From positions 1 to 64,000 of the forward strand of contig DCRZ01000004.1 in assembly GCA_002325375.1 (NCBI GenBank): a stretch of 64,000 nt of DNA, read 5' to 3'. Within the stretch, counting starts at the first letter, position 1; every line of letters begins with the position of its first letter. Below, piece by piece: positions 56,501 to 63,998 of this stretch. The notes beneath the pieces were generated by a model. The model was not told the DNA's origin and made no database searches. It worked only from the letters and a program-made list of their open reading frames with translations. Origin of the DNA: Rhodospirillaceae bacterium UBA1479. Its GTDB lineage: Bacteria; Pseudomonadota; Alphaproteobacteria; Rhodospirillales; Casp-alpha2. The position numbers and the translations under genes were made by a program.

Positions 56501-56777
56501 CGAGGCGACTAGCAACCGAATCCGGCCGATCTTCATGTCCACCCTGACCAGCGTGTTCGGGATGATGCCGCTGGTGGTGTTCCCGGGGGCCGGCTCGGAG
56601 CTCTATCGCGGGCTGGGCTCGGTCGTGTTGGGCGGCCTGTCGCTGTCGGCGATCTTGACCCTTGCCATCATTCCGCCCCTTTTGACCCTTGTCATCGGGG
56701 TCGGCGAAAAACGGGGGAAACCTTCGGCCGGCCAGGGCGCCGACGCCCCCGCCGCAGACCCCCAGGCAGCTGAATAA
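53574..56777 (+). CDS. RND efflux permease
   Basis: A 1067-residue resistance-nodulation-division pump with the usual two sets of membrane helices and large periplasmic loops. The TM4 motif reads GMVVDAAIVVLEN, with one Asp where AcrB-type pumps have two; a single Asp also occurs in HME metal pumps and other RND branches. The periplasmic porter domains are intact. It is 19 bases downstream of the adaptor gene. The substrate cannot be inferred. Confidence 0.92.
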   Translation: MDLIRLSIQRPIAVMAAVLMLILFGVVALYSIPIQLTPDIRKPVISVETVWPGAAPAEVEREIIVKQEEVLKGIEGLEEIRSESQDGRGRINLEFAIGTNMDKALLLASNRLDRVNGYPEEADEPSIQTASAEDNPIAWFVIIRKPGNNEEIHRFGDFAEEVIQDRIERVAGVARVNLYGAARKEMTIFVEPDRMARYGLTVTDVVDKLRAANSSVSAGDVDEGKRRYVVRTEGEFQRLEDVSGVILRSDRDPVTGRFARVTVGDIATVAWDTSKPTERIRFNGRPAMAFNAVREGGANVIEVMRGIREAVTELNEYALPSQALELRQVYDETIYINSSIDLVQQNIIVGGALAALMLLLFLRSGGATLIVSMAIPVSVIGAFVAMAAMGRSLNVISLAGIAFAVGMVVDAAIVVLENIFRHRELGRTRAEAAYRGAKQVWVAVLVSALTTVMVFIPVLVMDLEAGQLFRDIAVALSVSVLISLLVAVTLIPALANRILGSPGEDSIVRRHIPVIDDFAALFMKSLMGLTKWVTASRLRSVIMVTVLCSICTGVTWLLLPKLEYLPSGNRNLIIGFIVPPPGYNLDTMEQIARGYEKEVFPLLAEVSGPEPDAQGRPKLNRFFFVTFRGRTILGAAAHDPTRVKDLIPILSEAAFKEPGTLGQITQRSLFGRGVTGTRAIDLNILGPDLEPLMEVALKTFNRVNQEFPRKEGNQVRPQPELVLGAPELRIRPNRVKLADNGVTARQLSDTIDAFNDGLRIAEITVGNKLVDLMIKGPLDQVTETQGISNLPVVTSAGLIIPAASLSDIEMTTGPTQINHFERQRAVTLSILPRDDVPLEQALDIIKTKVIDPMYAEGLPPGTSLRLTGTADKLNQTWQAMKLDLGIAVIIVYLVMAVLFESFLYPLIIMLSVPLATAGGVVGLSLLNMFTFQPLDMLTLLGFVILIGIVVNNAILLVHQTLVHLREDGMTAAEAIREATSNRIRPIFMSTLTSVFGMMPLVVFPGAGSELYRGLGSVVLGGLSLSAILTLAIIPPLLTLVIGVGEKRGKPSAGQGADAPAADPQAAE

Positions 56778-56881
56778 CCGTGATGACCCTAAATCGAAAA
56801 ACCGAAACGTCTAGACCACGATCTGTCCAAAAGTATGGGCATACCCTGGCCTTTTGTCCGGTTTTATCCGCGCGAGAAAAT

Positions 56882-56893
56882 GCTTATATAAGC
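56882..56893. promoter_or_regulatory. Palindrome upstream of the ArsR gene
   Basis: GCTTATATAAGC is a perfect 12-bp palindrome containing a TATATA -10-like core, 90 bases before the ArsR ATG. A second dyad, GTATG-GG-CATAC, lies about 50 bases further upstream. An autoregulatory operator is likely but unproven. Confidence 0.4.
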
Positions 56894-56983
56894 CCCTAGC
56901 ACCCCACCGCGCGTAAACCTGAGGGTGAACGGGCGCGGTCAATAGCAACAACAACCATCGCAATAAGGACAATAACAACCGCC

Positions 56984-57310
56984 ATGCCAACTTATACCGT
57001 AGAACAGAACCACGAACAGGCCAGCGCCCTTCTCAAGGCCATGAGCAACCCTCACCGCCTTCTCGTGCTGTGCCACCTTGCCCGCGGCGAAAAATGCGTG
57101 GGCGAACTGGAAACCATCGTCGGACTGTCGCAGTCCGCCCTGTCGCAACACCTGGCGCGCCTGCGCCATGACGGCGTGGTCAAAACCCGCCGCGACGCGC
57201 AGACGATCTATTATTCCCTGCGGGGTGATGAAGCGATGACGATCCTTGAAGCGCTGGCCGGGCTGTTCGAAATGCCCGCCGTCATCGAAAAGGCGCGTAT
57301 CGCCGTTTGA
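56984..57310 (+). CDS. ArsR-family transcriptional regulator
   Basis: A 108-residue winged-helix repressor with LLKAMSNPHRLLVLCHL, the recognition helix GLSQSALSQHLARLR and the wing TRRDAQTIYYSL. It is related to the BigR/SqrR/YgaV-like branch by its N-terminal half. Only two Cys are present (VLCHL and EKCVG), and the C-terminal sensing Cys of sulfide sensors is missing, so I do not call it a sulfide sensor. It is monocistronic, 206 bases after the RND permease. Confidence 0.85.
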   Translation: MPTYTVEQNHEQASALLKAMSNPHRLLVLCHLARGEKCVGELETIVGLSQSALSQHLARLRHDGVVKTRRDAQTIYYSLRGDEAMTILEALAGLFEMPAVIEKARIAV

Positions 57311-57317
57311 TGCATGA

Positions 57318-57357
57318 AACCGGCTTGGGGGGCGGCATTGCCGCCCCCGTGCCGGTT
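57318..57357 (+). terminator. Hairpin after the ArsR gene
   Basis: AACCGGC and GCCGGTT enclose an inner GGGGCGGC-ATT-GCCGCCCC stem, directly after the ArsR stop codon and followed by ATTTC. A further hairpin GGGCGGCG-TAA-CGCCGCCC follows at 57367-57385. They lie between convergent genes and could act in both directions. Confidence 0.5.
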
Positions 57358-57404
57358 ATTTCATGTGGGCGGCGTAACGCCGCCCGGCAATTCCCTGGAT
57401 AGGG

Positions 57405-58277
57405 TTAGCCCAGGCCGAGAATGCCCCGCGCCTCGTCCGGGGTGGCAACCGACGATCCCAGATTTTCGATGATCGCCGCCGCGCGCTCGACCAGAGCCGC
57501 GTTGGACGGTGCCAGTTCGCCCGCCCCCAGGTAGATGTTGTCTTCCAATCCGACCCGCACGTTACCGCCCAGAAGAACCGCCTGGGCGACCATCGGAAAC
57601 TGTTGGCGTGAGATGCCGAACGCCGACCAGGGCGCCCCTTCGGGCAGACGGTCGCGCATGTGCATCATGGCTTCCGGGGTCGCCGTGGCGCCGTAGGAAA
57701 TGCCCAGGCACAGCTGGAAATAGGGCGGCTGGTCGATGTGGCCTTCCTTGATCAGCTGCTTGCACAGTTCGATGTGCCCGGTGTCGAACACTTCCAATTC
57801 CGGCTTCACGCCCGCCGCCTTGATGCGGTCGGCCATCACGCGCATATGACGCGGCACGTTCATGAAGGCGCGTTCGCCGAAGTTCATGGTCGCGACGTCG
57901 AGCGAGCAAACCTCCGGTTTCAGCTTTTCCACATGCGCGGTGCGCTTTTCCGGGGTGACGTATTCCGTGCCCGGGCCGGGGATCAACGGATCCTCATCGC
58001 TCGGCATATAGCGGGCACCGGGTCCGGTGGTCAGGTTGATAATCATGTTCGAGCCGGCGTCGCGGATGCGCTTCACGACTTCTTCGTAGTACTCGAACTT
58101 CATGCTCGGCGTACCGTCGGGTTCACGCACATGGATGTGGCAGACCGCCGCCCCCGCCTTCGCGGCGTCGAGCGACGATTGCGCGATCTGTTCCGGCGTG
58201 ACGGGCGTCGCCTTGGTTTTTTGCGTGGTCGGCGCCGACCCGGTGACGGCGCAGGTAATAATTGTCTTCTGGCTCAT
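57405..58277 (-). CDS. Beta-keto acid cleavage enzyme (BKACE / Kce family)
   Basis: A 290-residue DUF849-family enzyme. BKACEs condense a beta-keto acid with acetyl-CoA to give acetoacetate and a CoA ester. The Zn-binding CHIHVRE motif, the DVATMNFGER strand and GLEDNIYL are all visible. An AGGAGGAA RBS precedes two in-frame ATGs (58286 and 58277); spacing favours 58277. It is divergent from a GlxA-type regulator, as in several carnitine and amino-acid catabolic clusters. No dehydrogenase partner is here, so the substrate is open. Confidence 0.88.
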   Translation of the reverse strand: MSQKTIITCAVTGSAPTTQKTKATPVTPEQIAQSSLDAAKAGAAVCHIHVREPDGTPSMKFEYYEEVVKRIRDAGSNMIINLTTGPGARYMPSDEDPLIPGPGTEYVTPEKRTAHVEKLKPEVCSLDVATMNFGERAFMNVPRHMRVMADRIKAAGVKPELEVFDTGHIELCKQLIKEGHIDQPPYFQLCLGISYGATATPEAMMHMRDRLPEGAPWSAFGISRQQFPMVAQAVLLGGNVRVGLEDNIYLGAGELAPSNAALVERAAAIIENLGSSVATPDEARGILGLG

Positions 58278-58438
58278 GGTGGCCATTTCCTCCTGGTTTA
58301 TTGTGCCGACATCATACGCACAGCAGCAGCCGGGCGGAAAGACGCCAACACAGTGTCAAACACCGGCCCAGACTGATTGGCAGAAAAAGTGGGGTCGTTG
58401 TCATTGCGCCAAATACCGGGCCGCCGCACACTACGGCC

Positions 58439-59473
58439 ATGGCACCCGATACGACATCACAGGCGGATAGACCCGCACGCCGACTAACCACGCCGAAGCG
58501 GATCGGCATCGTCATTTTCGACCGTTGCCAGATCATCGACGCAACGGGCCCCGCCGCCGTGTTCGGGTCCGCCAACGAAATCCATCAGGCCAACGGCGTC
58601 AGCGGCCCCCTCTATGACCTGCGCATGATCGCCGGCCGGCCGGGCCCCGTGCGCACATCGACCGGCGTCTCCCTGTTCGCCGACAGCGCCCTCAAGGACG
58701 CGGTCCCACCGTTCGACACATTGATCTGCGCCGGCGGCAAGGGGTCCCTGAAATTCACCGAAGACGCGGATGCCATCGACGACATCCGCCGCTTGACGAA
58801 ATCGGCGCGGCGCGTGGTTTCCGTCTGCACCGGGGCTTATATTCTGGCCGTTGCCGGGCGGCTCGACGGACGCCGCGCGGTGACCCATTGGGCCCATTGC
58901 CGAAATCTGGCCGACCGGTTTCCCAAAGTCAGGGTCGACCCTGACCCGATCTTCATCAAGGACGGCAACATCTATACCTCGGCCGGCGTGACCGCGGGCA
59001 TGGACCTTGCCTTGGCGCTGCTGGAGGAAGACCACGGCAAGGCTCTGGCGCTAGAGGTGGCGCGGGAAATGGTCATGTTCATGAAGCGCCCCGGCTCCCA
59101 GGCCCAGTTTTCACGCCAATTGTCGGCGCAAATGGCGCCGCGGGGAAACATCCGCGACGTGCAGATCTGGCTGCTGGACCGGCTGGCCGAGGACATCAGC
59201 GTCGAAACCATGGCCGAACAGGCCGCCATGAGCCTGCGCACCTTCAACCGTCATTTCAAGAAAGCCACGGGCCGCACGCCCGCCGGCTTTGTCCAAGAGG
59301 CCCGTATCGAGGCGGCCCGCAACCTGTTGGAAGACAGCGACCTGCCCGTCAAGTTGATCGCCCGGCAATGCGGCTTCGGCGACGAGGAACGCATGCGCCG
59401 CGCCTTTCACCGCACGCTGGGGGTCAGCCCCCAGGACTACCGGATGCGGTTTGCCTCCCTGGCCCCCGCCTAA
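58439..59473 (+). CDS. GlxA-family AraC-type regulator
   Basis: A 344-residue regulator. Residues about 20-200 are a DJ-1/PfpI-like sensing domain (RIGIVIFDRCQIIDATGPA, VSVCTGAYILAVAGRLDG). Residues about 240-340 are an AraC helix-turn-helix pair (MAEQAAMSLRTFNRHFKKA, RQCGFGDEERMRRAF). It is divergent from the BKACE gene, which it probably controls. I start it at the ATG at 58439. Confidence 0.87.
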   Translation: MAPDTTSQADRPARRLTTPKRIGIVIFDRCQIIDATGPAAVFGSANEIHQANGVSGPLYDLRMIAGRPGPVRTSTGVSLFADSALKDAVPPFDTLICAGGKGSLKFTEDADAIDDIRRLTKSARRVVSVCTGAYILAVAGRLDGRRAVTHWAHCRNLADRFPKVRVDPDPIFIKDGNIYTSAGVTAGMDLALALLEEDHGKALALEVAREMVMFMKRPGSQAQFSRQLSAQMAPRGNIRDVQIWLLDRLAEDISVETMAEQAAMSLRTFNRHFKKATGRTPAGFVQEARIEAARNLLEDSDLPVKLIARQCGFGDEERMRRAFHRTLGVSPQDYRMRFASLAPA

Positions 59474-59511
59474 CCTTTTCCCGAACCCCAACCCTGACCG
59501 GAGATACCATC

Positions 59512-60111
59512 ATGACCACGCAAATCGGCATTCTCGCCTTCAACGACATGGAAGAACTCGACGCCATCGGCCCCTGGGAGGTGTTCTCCTGGGCCGCCAA
59601 GCAGGAAGATTCCGGCCTCGCCGTCTGCACCATCGGATCGGGCAGCCGTGAGATCACATGCGCGAAGGGCCTTCGGATCGTCACCGATTACACCCTGGAA
59701 GACCATCCCAAGTTGGACATCGTCCTGGTCCCCGGCGGCCAGGGCACGCGGGCGATCTTCGCCAACGGCGGGCCGGAGATCGACTGGCTGAAGAAGGTCG
59801 CGCCGGACTGCACCTGGGTGACCAGCGTGTGCACGGGTGCGCTGCTGCTGCACCGGGCGGGTCAACTGCAGGGCAAGCGGGCGACGACCTATTGGGCGGC
59901 GGTCGACCTGTTGCGCGGCGGCGGCAACGTCGAGGTTATGGACGATGTGCGCTTCGTGCGCGACGGCAATGTCGTCACCTCGGCGGGCATTTCCGCCGGC
60001 ATGGACATGTCGTTGTGGCTGCTGGGCCAGTTGAAGAGCCCGGAGTTCGCGCGCTTCGTCCAGAAAGGGATCGAATACTTCCCGGCCCCGCCCTATACGG
60101 CGGCCGCCTGA
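59512..60111 (+). CDS. DJ-1/PfpI-family protein
   Basis: A 199-residue single-domain DJ-1/PfpI protein. It has FNDMEELDAIGPWEVF and the nucleophile-elbow Cys in VTSVCTGALLLHRAGQL, close to isonitrile-hydratase-like members. It resembles the sensing domain of the regulator immediately upstream, so the two may be paralogues. Its 3' end overlaps the metallo-beta-lactamase gene by 19 bases, tail to tail. Confidence 0.85.
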   Translation: MTTQIGILAFNDMEELDAIGPWEVFSWAAKQEDSGLAVCTIGSGSREITCAKGLRIVTDYTLEDHPKLDIVLVPGGQGTRAIFANGGPEIDWLKKVAPDCTWVTSVCTGALLLHRAGQLQGKRATTYWAAVDLLRGGGNVEVMDDVRFVRDGNVVTSAGISAGMDMSLWLLGQLKSPEFARFVQKGIEYFPAPPYTAAA

Positions 60112-61139
60112 TAGCGGTAGACCCCGGCGGCGTCGACGGAGCGGCGCACGCGTCCAAGCGTCATCAGGTGATGCAGATGCGCCAGACTTTCGCCGATGGC
60201 GAAGAACATCTGGTGGGTGTCCATCTCGCGCTTGAACAGATGTTCCAACACGTCGACCGCCGTCGCCCCGCCGTCGCCGTCCCGCGCCGCACAGGCGGCC
60301 TGGGCGGCATCCAGGCGCTCCACATGATGGGCGGCAAGGTCGTCCAGGCGCTCCAGAAGCCCCCGGAACGGCCAGTTATGGGACGGCAGCACCAAGGTAT
60401 CGTCCGGCAAGTCCTTGAACCGCTTCAGGCTGTCCAGGAACCGCGCCAGGGGATCGGCCTCCGGCTCCTGCGGCCAGACGGACACGTTGGGGCTGATCTT
60501 GGGCAGGATCTGGTCGCCGGAAATCAGCACGCCCAGATCGGCACAATACAGGCAGGCGTGTTCCGGTGAATGGCCGTTGCCTTCGATGACGCGCCAGGAA
60601 TGGGCCCCGATGGCGAATTCGTCGCCGTGCGCAATGCGCCGGATGGCCGCCGGAATGGGCGAAATATTGCCGCCGTAACGCCCGACCCGGCGCTCGACCT
60701 GGTCCAGACGCTCACCGGTAAAGCCGGCCGCCTTATAAAACGCGTGGGACACCGGCCCGGCACTCTCACTCGTTTCGAAACTGAGCATGCGCCCCGTGGC
60801 CCATTCCGTGTACGGCATCCACAGCGGCACCTTGAAACGCGCCGCCAGCCAGCCCGCCAACCCCACGTGATCGGGATGGAAATGGGTGACGATGATGCGT
60901 GTAACGGGCTTGCCGCCCAGGGTGTTCTCGAACACGCGGTCCCAGGCGGTGCGGGTTTCCTCGGTGTTGATGCCGGTGTCGACAAGGGTCCAGCCGTCGC
61001 CGTCTTCCAGCATCCACAGGTTGATGTGGTTCAGCTTGAACGGCAAGGGCATGCGCAGCCAGCGCACGCCGGGCGCAACCTCCCAGGTTTCGCCAAGGGG
61101 CGGTTCACCGTCGAAGGCATAATCGGGTTGGAAAGACAC
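60093..61139 (-). CDS. Metallo-beta-lactamase-fold hydrolase
   Basis: A 348-residue MBL-fold protein with the metal motif THFHPDHVGLAG, and further ligands in GNGHSPEHACL and SGDQILP. A helical C-terminal part (about 270-348) resembles the beta-lactamase-associated winged-helix end of some glyoxalase II-like hydrolases. It starts at a GTG (61139); no strong RBS is visible. Thioester hydrolysis is likely for the family, but beta-lactam resistance is not implied. Confidence 0.82.
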   Translation of the reverse strand: MSFQPDYAFDGEPPLGETWEVAPGVRWLRMPLPFKLNHINLWMLEDGDGWTLVDTGINTEETRTAWDRVFENTLGGKPVTRIIVTHFHPDHVGLAGWLAARFKVPLWMPYTEWATGRMLSFETSESAGPVSHAFYKAAGFTGERLDQVERRVGRYGGNISPIPAAIRRIAHGDEFAIGAHSWRVIEGNGHSPEHACLYCADLGVLISGDQILPKISPNVSVWPQEPEADPLARFLDSLKRFKDLPDDTLVLPSHNWPFRGLLERLDDLAAHHVERLDAAQAACAARDGDGGATAVDVLEHLFKREMDTHQMFFAIGESLAHLHHLMTLGRVRRSVDAAGVYRYQAAAV

Positions 61140-61270
61140 GGAAGGATGGGCTCCGAATGGTCGTCAGGGCGGGAGTGTGACTGCTACCACGCATCGCGGC
61201 GCCCGGGCAAGCCAGGTCGGCGCGGCGTCAGGGAACGGATTAAGGACGGCTGAGGGGGATAAGGTCCGCC

Positions 61271-61501
61271 CTAAGCGGCATGGCAGAACGGCCCGGATTC
61301 ATCAATCGCCACGGTCTCGGCATTTTCACAGCCAAGGCGTTCAAGCACCTCCCGCGCCCGCTCCCGGGGAACCAGGGAAAGCTGATCGTCGGAAGCGCTC
61401 CAATAGAAATCGACATGCGCCTGATGCGCCAGATGGGTTGGCGTGATGACGAAATATTCCGGGTCGTTGCGCGATACGTAAACCAGCAATTGCGGTCTCA
61501 T
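61271..61501 (-). CDS. Small hypothetical protein
   Basis: A 76-residue soluble protein (MRPQLLVYVSRNDPEYF). A GAGGAG sequence lies about ten bases before the ATG at 61501; an ATG six codons earlier (61519) has AAGGAA adjacent and is also possible. It is rich in His and acidic residues. No family recognised. Confidence 0.55.
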   Translation of the reverse strand: MRPQLLVYVSRNDPEYFVITPTHLAHQAHVDFYWSASDDQLSLVPRERAREVLERLGCENAETVAIDESGPFCHAA

Positions 61502-61685
61502 CGGCTTGGTTCTCCTCATCTTCCTTAAGCGGATGTTTTGAAGGAGGACGTTGTTGTCCGCGTTCTTTATCGCAGACAACGCGATCAAACACTATTGACC
61601 GAAAGTATAGGATTCAGGGCGAATAGGTATGCATATGACCACAACCATGCCGAGGCAGCCCCCGCCGCCCCGGCATGCCGTGTCA

Positions 61686-62291
61686 TCATTTCCGGAGGAC
61701 CGGATAGGCGTAGTCGTAGACCAGGTCGGTGGCTCGGGCCGGCTCATGACAGCCCAGGCAATCGGTGACGTAATCCTTGGTCTGGGTCATTTTCGTTTCA
61801 CCGGCGGCGAAAAACGACCATCCCCAGCCGTCCCCCCACAGGGGATTTCCGGAAAACCGCCCTTCCCCGTCTTTGACCATGACGAAGTAACCGGCAACGT
61901 CGGCGGCGCTGGTCGCCTGACCGGTGGTCAGGTCTTCGGTTTTGCCGTTGAACAGTTCCTTCACCAGGACGGTACCGTCCGGGAACCGTCCAGTCTTCCG
62001 GTAGGCGGTGACGGCGTCGCCGGGCGCGTAGACGACGTGCAGGCCAAGTTTGCCGTCCGTGTCCGCGTCACCGGCCACGGCCCAGGCGCCGAGCATGAGG
62101 TAGCGTTCGCGAAAGCCTTCGGGAACGCGAAGGCTGCCGTCCGCCGCGACGACGCCGTCGGCGAAACCGGAACGGTTGGATTGCGCGAAGGCCGTATCAA
62201 CGGCAATGGCCAGGATCAGAACCATCGCCGAGGCCGCGGCCACCAGGATCAGGCGCAGGACGCAGCGCCCGCTGTATTCTGTCGATATCAT
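61686..62291 (-). CDS. Cytochrome P460-family protein
   Basis: A 201-residue exported protein with an N-terminal hydrophobic signal (LRLILVAAASAMVLILAIAV, cleavage about TAFA-Q). Features of the P460 family: the YLMLGAWAV strand, GWGWSFFAAG and the c-type haem site CLGCHEPA close to the C-terminus. Members oxidise hydroxylamine or bind NO, or serve as cytochrome c-prime-beta. No ammonia-oxidation gene is nearby. An imperfect hairpin (61646-61677) follows the stop codon. Confidence 0.8.
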   Translation of the reverse strand: MISTEYSGRCVLRLILVAAASAMVLILAIAVDTAFAQSNRSGFADGVVAADGSLRVPEGFRERYLMLGAWAVAGDADTDGKLGLHVVYAPGDAVTAYRKTGRFPDGTVLVKELFNGKTEDLTTGQATSAADVAGYFVMVKDGEGRFSGNPLWGDGWGWSFFAAGETKMTQTKDYVTDCLGCHEPARATDLVYDYAYPVLRK

Positions 62292-62371
62292 ATCTGCGAA
62301 TTCCCCATTGAGAATTGAAAACCAACGGCCGACGACGGGGGCGGCGGTGGCGGTGCCGCCCCCGTGCCGGA

Positions 62372-62926
62372 TCACGCCGCCGCCGCGTCGGCGTTGGCGC
62401 GAACCACGGGAAAGTCGATGTCCGTGCCGACGATGTGGTTGAAGTAGTTGGTCAGCAGGTTGACGCCGATATGCGCCACGATCTCGACGATTTCGCCGTC
62501 GCCGAAGCCCGCATCACGCAGGGCCTGAACATCGGCGTCGGCAACCAAACCGCGGGCCGTCACAGCCTTGCGCACAAAGGTCAGGGCTGCCTGCACCTGG
62601 GCATCCTCGGACTGACCGGCAAGATTGCGGGTCAACTCGTCCTGGGCGACACCGGTCATCTTGCCGATGGCCGTGTGCGCGGAGGCGCAATAATCACAGG
62701 CATTGGCGCCGGCGATGGCCAGGGCGATCTGTTCGCGCAGGCGGGCGTTGAGAAGGCCGCCGCTCAATGCCTTGTTGAGACCGAGATAACCTTCGAGGAC
62801 CTTTGGCGACTGGGCGAAGGTGGCGAAGATGTTCGGCACGACACCGATCGAGGCCTTAACGCCGTCCAACAGGACCTTGGCGTCACCGGTGGCTGCGGTG
62901 TGGTTTACGGGTTGAATTCTGGGCAT
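62372..62926 (-). CDS. AhpD-like carboxymuconolactone decarboxylase-family peroxidase
   Basis: A 184-residue CMD/AhpD-fold protein with the redox CxxC motif in ANACDYCASAHTAIG, so an alkylhydroperoxidase role is more likely than decarboxylation. A good RBS (AAGGAG) precedes the ATG at 62926. It is divergent from the TetR gene, and palindromes matching one another lie between the two. It is therefore probably repressed by that TetR protein and induced by an electrophile, peroxide or similar signal. Confidence 0.85.
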   Translation of the reverse strand: MPRIQPVNHTAATGDAKVLLDGVKASIGVVPNIFATFAQSPKVLEGYLGLNKALSGGLLNARLREQIALAIAGANACDYCASAHTAIGKMTGVAQDELTRNLAGQSEDAQVQAALTFVRKAVTARGLVADADVQALRDAGFGDGEIVEIVAHIGVNLLTNYFNHIVGTDIDFPVVRANADAAAA

Positions 62927-62960
62927 GTGCGTAACTCCTTATTAGCGATGGGACAAAGGA

Positions 62961-62980
62961 GGGAAACAGATCTGTCTCCC
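62961..62980. promoter_or_regulatory. TetR operator 1
   Basis: GGGAAACAGATCTGTCTCCC is a 20-bp palindrome centred on GATC with one mismatched pair. It lies 35 bases upstream of the AhpD-like start codon. Confidence 0.6.
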
Positions 62981-62992
62981 TGGTGACGCACT

Positions 62993-63012
62993 AGGTAACC
63001 GATCTGTCTCCT
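62993..63012. promoter_or_regulatory. TetR operator 2
   Basis: AGGTAACC-GATC-TGTCTCCT has the same right arm as operator 1 and a poorer left arm (5 of 8). The two GATC centres are 32 bases apart, about three turns of the helix. Confidence 0.5.
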
Positions 63013-63124
63013 TTTGCAAAACAAAAAATCGAACAATCACACCTTCGTGAACTCAATCCCTACGTTTTATCATTGTTAATACGGCGATTATGACGATTTG
63101 CACGGGCTTCCTTCTCCATGTAAT

Positions 63125-63146
63125 ATGGAGACAAATCAGTATCCAT
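63125..63146. promoter_or_regulatory. TetR operator 3 at the regulator gene
   Basis: ATGGAGAC-AAATCA-GTATCCAT repeats the GGAGACA arm with 7 of 8 paired bases. It covers the first possible ATG of the TetR gene (63125) and ends nine bases before the ATG at 63155, as expected for autoregulation. Confidence 0.5.
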
Positions 63147-63154
63147 ACGGTGCA

Positions 63155-63742
63155 ATGATGAGCGACTCTCAAAGACGCGAACAGCTGATCGACACGGCCA
63201 TCGACCTGTTCGCCAAACACGGCTTTCACGCGACGGGGATCGACCGGATCCTGGCCGTGTCGGGGGTGTCGAAAAAGACGCTGTACCGCCACTTCCGGTC
63301 CAAAGATGAACTGATCCTGGCAGCACTTCGCAAATACGACGGCCTGTTCCGCAACAACTTCATGCGCGAGGTTGAAAGCCGCGGAACCACGCCGAAGGAA
63401 CGGCTTCTTGCCGTGTTCGACGCTGCCCGCGCCTGGTTCGAGGACAATTCGTTCTACGGCTGCGTGTTCATCAACGCGGTCGGCGAGTTTTCAGACCCGG
63501 ACACGCCGATCCGCCATATCTGCAAGGAATTCAAATCGCTGATCCGGGGCTATATCGAACAGCAGTGCCGCGCACTGGGGGTGGCCGACGCGGGGGCGCT
63601 GGCCGAGGAGTTGTCCATATTGCTCGAAGGGGCGACGGTCACGGCCCAGGTCTCGCAAAACCGCGGGCGCGCGGCCGAGGTCGCCAAGACCGCGGCAACG
63701 GTGCTGATCGAAAAGGCGATGAGTGAAAGCGGAGTGGCCTAG
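63155..63742 (+). CDS. TetR-family transcriptional regulator
   Basis: About 195 residues, with an N-terminal TetR helix-turn-helix (GIDRILAVSGVSKKTLYRHF) and a C-terminal ligand domain. The HTH form and the FYGCVFINAVGEF stretch are like regulators of electrophile- or oxidant-response genes. I prefer the ATG pair at 63155/63158 because the earlier ATG at 63125 lies inside an operator-like palindrome. It should repress itself and the divergent AhpD-like gene. Confidence 0.88.
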   Translation: MMSDSQRREQLIDTAIDLFAKHGFHATGIDRILAVSGVSKKTLYRHFRSKDELILAALRKYDGLFRNNFMREVESRGTTPKERLLAVFDAARAWFEDNSFYGCVFINAVGEFSDPDTPIRHICKEFKSLIRGYIEQQCRALGVADAGALAEELSILLEGATVTAQVSQNRGRAAEVAKTAATVLIEKAMSESGVA

Positions 63743-63767
63743 CCGCAGGCCAGACTGACGGCAGGGA

Positions 63768-63998
63768 TCAGTGGGCGCGGCTGTATTCGACGCCCTGGGC
63801 GACGATCCAGCGCAGTTCTTCCTTCATCAGATCGACATGGCGCGAGGAATCAGCGCGCAGCAGAGCCTGAATGATCGCCGTCTGCACCGGCGCCGGCATT
63901 TCATGGAAGTTTTCCAGCATCAGGAACTTGACGCTGGGCCGCACGGTTTCGGACATCAACAGGCTGATCACCAGCTTTTTGCGGATGTCGTTGCGCAT
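63768..63998 (-). CDS. Hypothetical protein at the right edge (possibly partial)
   Basis: Up to 76 residues from an ATG only two bases inside the window edge (MRNDIRKKLVISLLMSE). The RBS cannot be seen, and the frame may extend beyond the window, so this may be the C-terminal end of a larger gene. The sequence is helical and soluble with no recognised motif. Confidence 0.45.
   Translation of the reverse strand: MRNDIRKKLVISLLMSETVRPSVKFLMLENFHEMPAPVQTAIIQALLRADSSRHVDLMKEELRWIVAQGVEYSRAH

Noticed and set aside
56984..57310. ArsR protein as a BigR/SqrR sulfide sensor
   Set aside because: The second conserved Cys near the C-terminus is absent, so the sensing disulfide or tetrasulfide pair cannot form in the known way.
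63125..63154. ATG at 63125 as the TetR start
   Set aside because: It lies inside an operator-like palindrome, and the ten extra residues (METNQYPYGA) have no family support.
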